Below are positions 1-8,946 of a DNA stretch of 64,000 nucleotides, piece after piece. The stretch's first letter is position 1. Each line of letters opens with the position of its first letter. The notes beneath the pieces are model-generated. The model was given only the letters and a program-made list of their open reading frames with translations. It was not told where the DNA came from and did no database searches. The position numbers were made by a program, and so were the translations under genes. The stretch is from contig NZ_JAMLJI010000001.1 in the NCBI RefSeq assembly GCF_023712105.1, positions 1,116,001 through 1,180,000 on the forward strand, in the 5' to 3' direction. Source of the DNA: Larsenimonas suaedae (GTDB lineage Bacteria; Pseudomonadota; Gammaproteobacteria; Pseudomonadales; Halomonadaceae).

Positions 1-24
1 ATCGGCGCCCTTCAACGCTGGCTT

Positions 25-1461
25 TTGAAAGGCTCGCCGGGCCTGATGCCGTTTCTGGCCATGGCGGGGCTCATGGCGATCCCGGAACACGCGTTCGTGA
101 AGCGCGACGCCAGTCTCGAGCCGATCAAGAAACGCGAGTTTCTGCAGGTCTACAGTCGCAACACGCCAACCTCGTTCTATGAGGGGCGCCAGGGCTCGAC
201 CGGCTTTGAATACGAACTTTTTCGCCGCTTCGGTGACCGGCTTGGCGTTCGCCTGGCGGTCGACCGCGAACACAATATCGCGGGCGTGCTGAGCGCCGTA
301 CGTCACCACGACGCGGATCTGGGGGCGGCGGGCCTGCCGCTCGCGCCGGGCACGCCCGGCGTCCATTACAGCAAGCCCCTGATGAACGCACAGCCGCTGG
401 TGATCTATCACCGCGGCGACCGACGCCCGACAACGCTTGAGGATCTGGCTGATCTCGACGTGGTCGTCCTGGCGAACTCAGGGCCAGACAAGGCGCTTCG
501 AAAGGCTCAAGACCAGCTGCCGACACTGAGCTGGAAAGAAACCTCGACGCTTGAGGTCACCGACCTCATGCAACTGATCAACGACGGCCGACTGGACGCC
601 GCCGTGATCTTCGACCATCAGTTCCGGCTAAACAGACTGTTTTACCCTCAGGTCGAAAACGGCTTCCCGCTTGGTCCGCCTCAATCGCTGGTGTGGGCCT
701 TTCCGGCGAAGGGAAGCCTCGGCCTGGTCGAGGCGGCCAACCGATTCATCGACCAACAGCGAAGCTCAGGCCGCCTTCTTGCGTTGATTCATCAATACTT
801 CGGCGAGGACAATTACCTCGAATACGTCGGTGCCCGCCGGTTCAATCACCAGATCAAGACCACCCTGCCCCGCTACGAGGCCCTGTTCAAAGAGGCCAGT
901 GACGACACCGGGCTCGACTGGAAGCTTTTGGCGGCGCTTGGGTATCAGGAATCGCACTGGAATCCGAACGCCGTCTCGCCGACCGGCGTTCGCGGGCTTA
1001 TGATGCTGACCCGACCAACGGCTCGCCGAATGGGTATTGCAAACCGGCGAGACGCCGCTCAAAGTATCGACGGCGGCGCGCGCTACCTGAAAAGCATCAA
1101 GGCGCGGCTGCCGGATGGCCTTGAAGAGCCTGACCGTACCTGGGCGGCACTTGCCTCCTACAACATCGGGCTTGGCCACATCCTCGACGCACGAAAACTG
1201 GTTCGGCTTCAAGGAAAGAACCCGGACACCTGGGAGAACATCAAGGCCGCACTGCCGCTTCTTCAGAAACGCCATTGGTACCAACAGGTATCCCACGGCT
1301 ACGCACCTGGACATATCGCGGTGTATTACGTTCGAAATATCCAGCGCTATTACGCCATGCTCGATTACGTGACCCGTAATCAGCGACGGTTTTCACCACC
1401 CAATCGCATCAAGGACGATGACAAGCTCCCTGATTTCAATACTGTCCCGCCGATGGACTGA
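25..1461 (+). CDS. mltF: Membrane-bound lytic murein transglycosylase F (5' end uncertain)
   Basis: Cleaves the glycan strand of peptidoglycan at the outer membrane, forming 1,6-anhydromuramic ends. The N-terminal half (about residues 35-260) is a periplasmic solute-binding-type domain, as in MltF. The C-terminal half is an SLT goose-lysozyme-like domain with the family motif YQESHWNP followed by SPTGVRG; the Glu of YQES is the expected catalytic acid. A short hydrophobic N-terminus would be the signal peptide. The frame stays open to the first base of the window, so the true start could be this TTG, an ATG at 46, or lie upstream. The diguanylate cyclase gene overlaps its 3' end by 44 bases, suggesting co-transcription. 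In Enterobacteria mltF also sits beside tadA. Assignment is firm; only the start is in doubt. Confidence 0.9.
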   Translation: MKGSPGLMPFLAMAGLMAIPEHAFVKRDASLEPIKKREFLQVYSRNTPTSFYEGRQGSTGFEYELFRRFGDRLGVRLAVDREHNIAGVLSAVRHHDADLGAAGLPLAPGTPGVHYSKPLMNAQPLVIYHRGDRRPTTLEDLADLDVVVLANSGPDKALRKAQDQLPTLSWKETSTLEVTDLMQLINDGRLDAAVIFDHQFRLNRLFYPQVENGFPLGPPQSLVWAFPAKGSLGLVEAANRFIDQQRSSGRLLALIHQYFGEDNYLEYVGARRFNHQIKTTLPRYEALFKEASDDTGLDWKLLAALGYQESHWNPNAVSPTGVRGLMMLTRPTARRMGIANRRDAAQSIDGGARYLKSIKARLPDGLEEPDRTWAALASYNIGLGHILDARKLVRLQGKNPDTWENIKAALPLLQKRHWYQQVSHGYAPGHIAVYYVRNIQRYYAMLDYVTRNQRRFSPPNRIKDDDKLPDFNTVPPMD

Positions 1462-3376
1462 GTTCTCGCAGCTTGTTGCTGCGTTGCTCATTGTCGGCGC
1501 ATTCGGACTGGAACCGACTCTGTCCAATGGGCTGCTCTGTTTCGGCGGTCTGCTGTATCCAGCACTTGGACGGCCCTTGTTCCGCGCACGCCCCCGGCTT
1601 TCGCGCGCGCTCAACGTCGGTTATCTGGCGTTGATCGTTCCGATACTTGCCTGCTACGTGATGCCAACCAGCTGGGTCAATCAAGAGCAGTGGCACACCC
1701 TTTTCGACCGCGTAAGCCTAGGCCACCTGACGTATTACGACCAACCGGCCCTGATCGGGCTGCTGGCGATCATTTTGTTGGCGTTTTACCGGAACGGCGG
1801 ACGTTTTGCGCGGCTCTGCGCGCCGATGATCATCGTCATGGCGATCACGCTGCTCACGCTTCAGTTCTATCTGCAGGCAAACGACACGCTGCACGAGGTT
1901 CGGCCATTGCCGCTGCCGCTGCTGGCCGGCCTTCTTTTGATCGCGCTGTCGAAAATCGACCCACGCCTTCTGAGACGGCGCTATCACCCCTACCGCCCGA
2001 CGTTTACTGCGCTGATTCTTGGGGCGTTTGTCATGAGCACCTCGCTTGTGTACTGGCATTATCAGAACGTTCAAATGCAGTACCGCTTGAACAGTGACTC
2101 TCGAACCATCAGTAACGATGTCCTCGAGCAGCTCGATCAGGCGCTGGAAAGCCACGATCAGTCGATGGAGCACCTCAACCGCATCTGGAACATGCTGGAT
2201 CAGGCGCCGACGCAGGCTCAATGGCAGGCGATCGTATCGATCTACTTCGATACGTTCACGTTTGAAAAGGCGCTGGCCTTCGTTTCGCCTTCCGGCGTGA
2301 TCGAGCGCTACCAGAGCCGCGGAGCGGCACGCGATGACGTCATCGGTAAACCGCTCAGCGCGGTGGCCCCGCCCCTTGATGCCCATGAGCCGGACTTTTC
2401 ACCCACCGCCTCAAGCGATACCCAGATCGTGCTGCTGGATGGTCAGGTGCCAAGCCTCATGTATTACTTTTCAAGCCATTCCCAAAACGGCCATGTGATC
2501 GGTGCCACCGTCAGCATTCTAAGCATCCCGGCGCTGCTGGATTCATTGAACGGTTATCTTGCCGAACACCGGGTCGCACTGAGCGTCATCCTCAAGGGCG
2601 ACACGCTCTATAGCCGAGCCCCGAGCGAAAAGGTCAGCGATCTTCGCTACTGCAACATGCTTGCCATCGGCGACGCCGGACTGACGCTTTGCACCGCACC
2701 GACCCAGAGATGGCTTGCAGACGAGCATGGCAACCTGGCCGATATCGTACTGGTCACCGGTCTGGTCTTCGCACTGATGACCTTCGCGCTTGTGCGCCTC
2801 AACCGGCAGATCAACGATCAGCGTCACAAGGCGCAAAAGGCCAAGGCCCGGCTCGAGCAGGAAATCGAGCAGAGAAAAACCCTTCAGTATCAGGTGGAGT
2901 GGTTGGCCCATCACGACGAACTGACCGGCCTTGCCAACCGGCGTCACTTCATCCATCAGGTTCAAAATCACCCGTCACGCGCCATCGCGGTCGTCATGAT
3001 CGACATCGATCACTTCAAGGCCATCAACGACCGCCTCGGCCACCATCAGGGCGACCGTTTCCTGAAAGGAATCGCCTCGGCGCTTTCAAGCTCGGTGTCA
3101 CGCTACCAGGGCTCGCTTGCCCGCTACGGCGGGGAAGAGTTCATCGCGCTGTTCGCCCAGCACGAGCTCTGCCCAGGCGCACTCGAAAAGACCGTTCGCG
3201 CGGCCGTGGACGCCACAGGGCTGATTCATCCGCTGACACAACGCCCGGTGACGGTCAGTCTCGGCGTGGCCCTGGGATTTCAGGAAGACATCGAGCAGTT
3301 GATCATTCGTGCCGATGAAGCGCTTTACCTTGCCAAGCAACAGGGACGAGATCGGTTGGTTATTGCCGAGGCCTGA
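1418..3376 (+). CDS. Membrane diguanylate cyclase (GGDEF domain)
   Basis: Predicted to make cyclic di-GMP from two GTP. The first roughly 190 residues hold several hydrophobic membrane segments, followed by an extracytoplasmic sensing region (about 195-445), another membrane segment near 445-462, a short coiled linker and a C-terminal GGDEF domain (about 490-650). The active-site motif is GGEEF (near residue 572), a catalytically competent variant. The usual inhibitory RxxD I-site just upstream reads RYQG, so product feedback inhibition is probably absent. It starts inside the end of mltF (44-base overlap), implying translational coupling. The ligand of the sensory part cannot be told from sequence. 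Confidence 0.88.
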   Translation: MTSSLISILSRRWTEFSQLVAALLIVGAFGLEPTLSNGLLCFGGLLYPALGRPLFRARPRLSRALNVGYLALIVPILACYVMPTSWVNQEQWHTLFDRVSLGHLTYYDQPALIGLLAIILLAFYRNGGRFARLCAPMIIVMAITLLTLQFYLQANDTLHEVRPLPLPLLAGLLLIALSKIDPRLLRRRYHPYRPTFTALILGAFVMSTSLVYWHYQNVQMQYRLNSDSRTISNDVLEQLDQALESHDQSMEHLNRIWNMLDQAPTQAQWQAIVSIYFDTFTFEKALAFVSPSGVIERYQSRGAARDDVIGKPLSAVAPPLDAHEPDFSPTASSDTQIVLLDGQVPSLMYYFSSHSQNGHVIGATVSILSIPALLDSLNGYLAEHRVALSVILKGDTLYSRAPSEKVSDLRYCNMLAIGDAGLTLCTAPTQRWLADEHGNLADIVLVTGLVFALMTFALVRLNRQINDQRHKAQKAKARLEQEIEQRKTLQYQVEWLAHHDELTGLANRRHFIHQVQNHPSRAIAVVMIDIDHFKAINDRLGHHQGDRFLKGIASALSSSVSRYQGSLARYGGEEFIALFAQHELCPGALEKTVRAAVDATGLIHPLTQRPVTVSLGVALGFQEDIEQLIIRADEALYLAKQQGRDRLVIAEA

Positions 3377-3382
3377 CCCGGT

Positions 3383-3841
3383 TCACTCTCCGCGACGCGT
3401 CTTGAAGAACTCGGTCAGAAGTCGCTTGCAGGGCGTGGCCAACACCCCGCCCTGATGGTTGACCCGATGGTTGAACCAGGGTTGATCGGCGAGATTCGCC
3501 ACCGAGGCCAGCATGCCGGTACGCGGTTCGCGGGCGCCATAGACCACGCGCTCAATGCGGGCATGGATCATCGCCCCCAGGCACATCATGCACGGCTCGA
3601 GCGTGACATAGACCGTGCATCCCTGAAGCCGGTAGTTACCGCATTCGGCCGATGCCGCTCTCAGCGCCTGGATTTCGGCATGGGCGGTCGGGTCGTGATC
3701 ACGGCGCGGCGCGTTGTACCCCGCCCCGATGATCACGCCTTCGGCGTTGACGATCACCGCCCCGATCGGCACTTCTCCTTCGGCCAGAGCCAGACGCGCC
3801 TGATCCAGCGCACGGTGCATAAAGAATTCATCACGAGCCAT
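3383..3841 (-). CDS. tadA: tRNA-specific adenosine deaminase
   Basis: Deaminates A34 of tRNA-Arg(ACG) to inosine, needed for wobble decoding. At 152 residues it has normal length. The zinc-deaminase signature is complete: HAEIQAL (zinc His and proton-shuttle Glu) and EPCMMC (two zinc Cys). It is convergent with the diguanylate cyclase and divergent from tesB. In many gammaproteobacteria tadA lies near mltF or guaA; here guaA is about 46 kb away. Confidence 0.95.
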   Translation of the reverse strand: MARDEFFMHRALDQARLALAEGEVPIGAVIVNAEGVIIGAGYNAPRRDHDPTAHAEIQALRAASAECGNYRLQGCTVYVTLEPCMMCLGAMIHARIERVVYGAREPRTGMLASVANLADQPWFNHRVNHQGGVLATPCKRLLTEFFKTRRGE

Positions 3842-3944
3842 CTACGCTACACTTTCGCTAATTCATGAGCCCCCAGTGTACTCGACCCGGTGGGGCGTCA
3901 TCATGACCGTTCCTGTTCTTACATCGATGTTTTCGGAGTTGATC

Positions 3945-4754
3945 ATGTCAGACCCGCTCGACACCCTGACCCGGCTCATGAGCCCGGCGCCGCTTTCTTC
4001 CGACCGCTTTCAAGGCCAAAGCCAGGATCTGGGGCTGCCTCAACTGTTTGGCGGTCAGGTACTGGGGCAAGCCCTCTACGCCGCCCAGGACAGCGTCAAC
4101 GACGACCGGATCGCCCACTCGCTTCACAGCTACTTTATCTCAGCCGGTGATCCGCACCTGCCGGTCGATTACGCCGTCGAATCCCTGCGCGATGGCGGCA
4201 GCTTTTCGACACGCCGCGTCGTCGCCACCCAGAGCGATACCACACTCTTTATCTGTAGCGCATCGTTTCAGCGCACAGAATCCGGCCTTAGCCATCAGAA
4301 TGATCACGAGGCACTGACCATGCCGGAGGATCTGATCGATGCAGGCGCAGAAGTGACCCGCTATCCGGGCCAGCACCCCATCGAGTTTCTAAACGTTCCC
4401 ACGACCGAGCCCACGCGCCATCAGCACTGGTTTCGACTCAACGGGCACACCCGGCTGACGCCGGTACTCTCTCAGGTGCTTCTGGCCTACTGCTCGGATT
4501 TCTACCTGCTCGCCACCAGCCTGAAGCCCCACGACCGCGATTTTCGCGACCGCGACCTTCAGATCGCAAGCCTTGACCACGCCCTCTGGTTCCACGAGCA
4601 CGCCGACCCGACCGACTGGCTCCTGTTCGATATGACAACGTCCTGGACTGGTGGCGGGCGTGGCCTGTGCCAGGGCGTAATCTATAACCGCGACGGTTCG
4701 CGCGTGGCCACCGTCATGCAGGAAGGCCTTATCCGGGTGAAAAGCGCGTCCTGA
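3945..4754 (+). CDS. tesB: Acyl-CoA thioesterase II
   Basis: Hydrolyses medium- and long-chain acyl-CoA to free fatty acid and CoA in the cytosol. The double hot-dog protein matches TesB throughout, with FGGQVLGQALYAA, SLHSYFI, SLRDGGSF and, near the C-terminus, the D/T/S segment of a TesB lid (TTSWTGGGRGLCQG). The frame is open from 3876, but a GGAG at 3935-3938 and the family N-terminus (MSDPLDTL) place the start at the ATG at 3945, giving 269 residues, close to the family's usual 286. Confidence 0.9.
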   Translation: MSDPLDTLTRLMSPAPLSSDRFQGQSQDLGLPQLFGGQVLGQALYAAQDSVNDDRIAHSLHSYFISAGDPHLPVDYAVESLRDGGSFSTRRVVATQSDTTLFICSASFQRTESGLSHQNDHEALTMPEDLIDAGAEVTRYPGQHPIEFLNVPTTEPTRHQHWFRLNGHTRLTPVLSQVLLAYCSDFYLLATSLKPHDRDFRDRDLQIASLDHALWFHEHADPTDWLLFDMTTSWTGGGRGLCQGVIYNRDGSRVATVMQEGLIRVKSAS

Positions 4755-4757
4755 GAC

Positions 4758-5198
4758 TTACTTTGACTGGCGCTTCTTGTGCGCCTCCTTGAGCGCCTGA
4801 TAGTGCGGGTCATCCTTGGCCTTTTTCAGATAACTCATGAATATTTCGGCAGAACGGGCTTTTTCGGGATCGTGATAAGGCGTGTCATCTATAAGCTCAT
4901 TTGTTTTCGCGTTCTTGCGTCCGCCCTTGTTGCGGGCGTAGCGCTGTGAGCGGGTATAGCCCATCTGAAGGTACTTGCGGGCCATGTCCATACCGACGAA
5001 CTCATCGCGCTCACCGTAGTCCAGAAACTTTCCGTAGATCGTCTTCGCGGACTGCTCGGCAACATCCGGGGTCTTGAACTGCCAGTGCGGCAACAGCTCC
5101 CCCTTGTAGGGTTGAACCTTGAAGACGCCCTGCTCTCCGCGGCCAATGCGGTACTCTTGCGGATGGGCGCGATAATCGATCGGGTCCTCGACACTCAT
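4758..5198 (-). CDS. DUF4385 family protein
   Basis: A small, charged cytosolic protein of about 146 residues, matching DUF4385 by its overall pattern: an N-terminal DYRxHPxxYRIGRGEQGVF segment, a central GMDMARKYLQMGYTRSQRYA block and an Arg/Lys-rich GGRK segment. No function is known for the family. A GTG at 5204 is in frame, but AGGGAG sits only five bases before the ATG at 5198, so that ATG is preferred. It converges on tesB with three bases between the stops. Confidence 0.7.
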   Translation of the reverse strand: MSVEDPIDYRAHPQEYRIGRGEQGVFKVQPYKGELLPHWQFKTPDVAEQSAKTIYGKFLDYGERDEFVGMDMARKYLQMGYTRSQRYARNKGGRKNAKTNELIDDTPYHDPEKARSAEIFMSYLKKAKDDPHYQALKEAHKKRQSK

Positions 5199-5416
5199 GG
5201 GCACTCCCTTGCCATGATGAACGTTTTAAGGCCCCAGGCCGCGAAGGCTTTTGGGCACAGGCAGTACAGGCACTAACGCCTTTCGGTTAAAGGTAGACCC
5301 ACTCGCCCGGAACGCACGACCTCGTTGCCTCACCAAGGCTTTTGCGTGCACAGGGCTGCCAAGCCTGGGTAACTTAAGTAGAATCCCTTTTTTCACTCAC
5401 GTGATGGACACACGAC

Positions 5417-6145
5417 ATGGGCAGAGCCTTTCAAAACCGCAAAGAGTCCATGGCCAAGACGGCTGCGGCCAAGACCAAGGTTTACAGCAAGTATGGCCGG
5501 GAAATTTACGTTTGTGCCAAATCCGGCGGCGTCGACCCAAGCAGCAACCTCTCGCTTCGCAACATGATCGATCGCGCCAAGAAGGATCAGGTGCCCACGC
5601 ATGTCATCGACAAGGCGATCGACAAGGCCAAGGGCGGCGGCGGCGAAGACTATTCGCCAGCGCGCTACGAAGGCTTCGGTCCGGGCAATTGCATGGTGAT
5701 CGTCGAATGTCTGACCGATAATCCCAACCGCAGTTACGGCGATGTTCGGGGCGTGTTCACCAAGAACAAGAGCAAGATCGGTACTCAGGGTACTGTCAGC
5801 CACATGTTCGATCACTGCGCGATCTTCTCGTTCGCAGGCGAGGATGAAGAAGCGGTGCTCGAGGCACTGATGGACGCCGACGTCGACGTCACCGACATCG
5901 AATCCGAAGACGGACATATCACGGTTTTCGCCCCGCATACCGATTACGCAAAAACCCGACAGGCGCTGCAGGACACGTTCGAGGGCGTCGATTTCGACAC
6001 CGATGAAATCCAGTTTTTGCCGCAGACCACAACCGCCATCGCAGGCGATGACGTCGCGCAGTTCGAGAAGTTCATCGACATGCTCAATGACCTCGAAGAC
6101 GTGCAAAACGTCTACCACAACGCCGAGTTGCCCGAGGAACACTGA
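5417..6145 (+). CDS. YebC/PmpR family regulator (YeeN-type)
   Basis: Member of the YebC family, whose members act as DNA-binding regulators and, in more recent work, as factors easing ribosome stalling at proline stretches. The 242-residue protein starts MGRAFQNRK and contains the family's conserved GGGGEDY, YEGFGPG and [11 protein letters not shown] segments. The N-terminus and [12 protein letters not shown] segment resemble the YeeN subgroup more than classical YebC, and it is not beside ruvC, which fits the paralogue. The upstream 210 bases carry no clear operator. Confidence 0.85.
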   Translation: MGRAFQNRKESMAKTAAAKTKVYSKYGREIYVCAKSGGVDPSSNLSLRNMIDRAKKDQVPTHVIDKAIDKAKGGGGEDYSPARYEGFGPGNCMVIVECLTDNPNRSYGDVRGVFTKNKSKIGTQGTVSHMFDHCAIFSFAGEDEEAVLEALMDADVDVTDIESEDGHITVFAPHTDYAKTRQALQDTFEGVDFDTDEIQFLPQTTTAIAGDDVAQFEKFIDMLNDLEDVQNVYHNAELPEEH

Positions 6146-6259
6146 GCCGCTCGGGGCCCGTGCACGGCGCGGGCTCCTCGCTTGCCAAAGATTGACGCAC
6201 GCCGTTTTCGGCCGTGGCCCTTGTTTGATACGGACAGCACCTGCCGCCACGCAGCTCGC

Positions 6260-6286
6260 TCAAGTTTCGCCTGAAGTTGCCGCTAG
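6260..6286 (+). promoter_or_regulatory. Sigma-28 (FliA) promoter of the flagellin gene
   Basis: TCAAGTTT at 6260-6267, an 11-base spacer and GCCGCTAG at 6279-6286 match the sigma-28 consensus TAAAGTTT-N11-GCCGATAA at 13 of 16 positions. The spacer length is exact. Transcription would begin near 6293, leaving a leader of about 30 bases before the flagellin ATG. Confidence 0.8.
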
Positions 6287-6322
6287 TTGGGGAAGACACC
6301 CATTAGCGTGATAATAACTACT

Positions 6323-7771
6323 ATGGCGACGATCTCAACGAATCTGCTTTCGCTGTCCACCCAACAGCATCAGATGCGTGCACAGAACCAGTTGTCGAAG
6401 GCCATCGAACGACTGTCCACCGGGCAACGCATCAACGCCGCATCCGACGACGCGGCCGGTCAGGCCAAGGCGAATCGCATGACGGCCAACATCAACGCCG
6501 ACCGTCAGATCGGCCGCGGCATCAACGATGGCATCAGCCTTGCACAGACCGCCGAAGGCGGGCTCGACGGCATCAACGGGCTTTTGCAGCGCGCCCGTGA
6601 ACTGGCCGTGCAATCGGCCAACGGCACGCTGTCGGACGATGACCGCGCCGCCATCAACCGGGAGTTTTTCACCCTGCGCGATGAGATCGACCGCATCGCC
6701 GCAGGCACCGAGATATTCGGCAAGACCCCGCTTGCCGGCGAGCCGGAGCTGACCGGCACGCCGCTTGGCAATACGCCTCATGTGGTCGATGTCTTCGACG
6801 ACGGCAGCCAAAGCTATTCATCAGGCGTCAAGGCCATCGCCTACGTGCCGGCCGGGACAACCAATTTCCAGCTGACCATCAACTCCTACAATCAGGATGA
6901 TGACCTGCAGGTGTTCACCGCCGACGGCAAGCACCTGGTGGGTACACCCCTTGAGGGCGCAACGGCTGACTATACCTGGTCTCACAACGGCGTCACCGAT
7001 CGCGCGACCGCCACCAGCCAACTGCTGACCGAGGCCGATGGTTTCGACAGTGGCGCCACCTACGACGACAGTAATTTCGTCGACGCCACCGGCAGCTACA
7101 ACAGCGGCGGCGCGGTGACCAACACCTACAACGGCATGACCATCACCTACACCGGCGATGGCGATCGAACCGCGGCGACCACGGATGGCGAATTCAATAA
7201 CGGCCGCCTCAACGGCTCCGAGGCCTCTCAAACCGTCGAACGGATCAGGGTGGATACCGTCAGCGAAAACCTTCTGCTGTTCGTGTCCGGCGAAGGGTCT
7301 TTCACCGCCAATGCCACCTGGGACACGCTCCCGGAAACCCAGTACGCCAACGGTGAAACACCGTTCAACACCGATACCGAGATCGTCATGAACGCCGATT
7401 ACGGTCAGGCGCTCGACACGCTGACCATCGAATCGACCCCGGCCGACAGCGAGGCCCTCGGCATCGCCGGCACCGCCCTCGACCCGATCGAGAAAGCCCG
7501 CGAGGCCCTTGCCGAGCTGGATTCCGCCATGCTTACCGTCGATGGCTACCGAAGCCAGTACGGCGCGATTCAGAACCGGCTTGAGGGCGCGATGGATGCG
7601 GCCGCGAACCGGGCAACGATTACCGAAGCGGCGCGCTCACGCATCATGGACGCGGACTATGCGGTCGAGACCTCGAACATGACCCGGGCACAGATCGTGA
7701 GCCAGGCGAGTAACGCCATGCTCGCCCAGGCCAATCAGACGCCGGAAGCCATGTTGAGCCTGCTCCGGTAG
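6323..7771 (+). CDS. fliC: Flagellin with unusual central domain
   Basis: Filament protein exported by the flagellar type III apparatus. Both conserved ends are present: N-terminal D0/D1 helices (MATISTNLLSL, LSTGQRINAASDDAAG, residues about 1-140) and C-terminal D1/D0 helices (ADYAVETSNMTRAQIV, ending MLSLLR). The central 250 residues are a Gly/Thr/Asp-rich beta region with a segment near residues 165-215 (VPAGTTNFQLTI, DDDLQVFTADGK) resembling PPC-type beta sandwiches. The ATG at 6323 is chosen over an upstream TTG because flagellins begin MA(T/V)I. No strong Shine-Dalgarno is visible. A sigma-28 promoter precedes it and a hairpin terminator follows. No other flagellar structural gene is adjacent. 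Confidence 0.9.
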   Translation: MATISTNLLSLSTQQHQMRAQNQLSKAIERLSTGQRINAASDDAAGQAKANRMTANINADRQIGRGINDGISLAQTAEGGLDGINGLLQRARELAVQSANGTLSDDDRAAINREFFTLRDEIDRIAAGTEIFGKTPLAGEPELTGTPLGNTPHVVDVFDDGSQSYSSGVKAIAYVPAGTTNFQLTINSYNQDDDLQVFTADGKHLVGTPLEGATADYTWSHNGVTDRATATSQLLTEADGFDSGATYDDSNFVDATGSYNSGGAVTNTYNGMTITYTGDGDRTAATTDGEFNNGRLNGSEASQTVERIRVDTVSENLLLFVSGEGSFTANATWDTLPETQYANGETPFNTDTEIVMNADYGQALDTLTIESTPADSEALGIAGTALDPIEKAREALAELDSAMLTVDGYRSQYGAIQNRLEGAMDAAANRATITEAARSRIMDADYAVETSNMTRAQIVSQASNAMLAQANQTPEAMLSLLR

Positions 7772-7777
7772 CACACG

Positions 7778-7810
7778 CCCGTCCCGGCCTCCCCGGCCGG
7801 GCGGCTTTTT
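7778..7810 (+). terminator. Rho-independent terminator of flagellin gene
   Basis: CCCGGCC (7783-7789) pairs with GGCCGGG (7795-7801) around a TCCCC loop, followed by GCGGC and five T. It begins a few bases after the flagellin stop. Confidence 0.8.
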
Positions 7811-7912
7811 GGCTTTCAAAGCCCGGGGACATGATCGGACACCGCTGTACACCGGCCTCGACGTGACTGCTATCATCGCGCCCCGACCATACGCCATACG
7901 GACGCTGCCACC

Positions 7913-8899
7913 ATGCCGATTCTCAACAGTTCGATGCATCGCCTTGTCGATGCCGACGATACCCTTACTCTGGAACCGGCCTCCGACGAGCAGCCGCTGG
8001 ATAGCCGACTCGACACCCTGCTCAATACGGTTCTGCACGCCTTCAATGGCAAAAGCCGCGGCTTTGGCCACGCCGATACGCCGCCGGCCGACGGTACGCT
8101 TTTGGGCCAGCTTTCACACTACCGCGCCGAGCGCATCGACTTCATGACGCTTTCCACTGAGGTGGGCCGTTCGCTGGTCGCCGCACTCGGCGAACAGCTT
8201 CGAGGCGACGGTTATCTCTGGGTCGTACACTACCGCCATGGCGACACCGAGTACGTGGCCATCATGCAACTGCTTCGTCGTGAGGGGCTTTCGCTTGATG
8301 ACTCGGGCAACCTCACGACGCAAAGCTTGATCAACACCAGCCAGTTGCCGCTTGCCGTACGTGTGGATCTGACCCAATGGGCCCGCGAGGGCAGCCGCAA
8401 TTACGTGGCGTATCTGAAGGCCAGCAAGAAACTCGTCGAGGCTCTGACGCCCTGGATCGGGTGTGAGGAAGGCGCCGATGCCGGTAATGAGACGCGCACG
8501 CTGCTCAAGGCGTTCAGTGATTTTGTCGAGCAGGAATCGTTCGATGACACCCAAAGCCGCGAATCCACCGACGCGGTGGTCAACTACGCAAGCGATCAGG
8601 CCGCTGCGGGCGAGCCGATGGCTCTTGACGATGTTTCCCGGCTGGTCGATGAAACGCGCCCCGAGGCCTTTTTCGACTACATTCGAAACAGCGATTACGG
8701 CCTGTCTCCCGATGTGCCCGCCGACAAGAAGACCATCAATCAGTTCAAGCGCTTTACCGGGCGCGCCTCCGGCGTCTCGATCAGTTTCGACTCGCACCTG
8801 CTCGGCGACAGCATCGAGTTCAACGAGGCCCAGGATCGGCTCATCATCAAGAAAATTCCGGAATCACTAAAAACCCAGTTACTGGACCGCAAACGCTAA
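7913..8899 (+). CDS. yejK: Nucleoid-associated protein NdpA/YejK
   Basis: A 328-residue member of the NA37/YejK family of nucleoid-associated proteins. The N-terminal part has the IHRL-like opening and the family's block around LWVVHYRHGDTEYVAIMQL; the C-terminal part carries FKRFTGRASGVSISFDSHL and the end (IIKKIPESLKTQL) that matches YejK. It has its own start just after a short gap from the flagellin terminator and precedes an unrelated transporter. Role is inferred by family only. Confidence 0.85.
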   Translation: MPILNSSMHRLVDADDTLTLEPASDEQPLDSRLDTLLNTVLHAFNGKSRGFGHADTPPADGTLLGQLSHYRAERIDFMTLSTEVGRSLVAALGEQLRGDGYLWVVHYRHGDTEYVAIMQLLRREGLSLDDSGNLTTQSLINTSQLPLAVRVDLTQWAREGSRNYVAYLKASKKLVEALTPWIGCEEGADAGNETRTLLKAFSDFVEQESFDDTQSRESTDAVVNYASDQAAAGEPMALDDVSRLVDETRPEAFFDYIRNSDYGLSPDVPADKKTINQFKRFTGRASGVSISFDSHLLGDSIEFNEAQDRLIIKKIPESLKTQLLDRKR

Positions 8900-8946
8900 G
8901 CGCCCGCTACGCTGTGTGAATGACCTTTTCACACAGGGAGTACGCC

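Noticed and set aside
6146-6200. GC-rich hairpin after the YebC-family gene as a terminator
   Set aside because: A stem is possible but no T-run follows.
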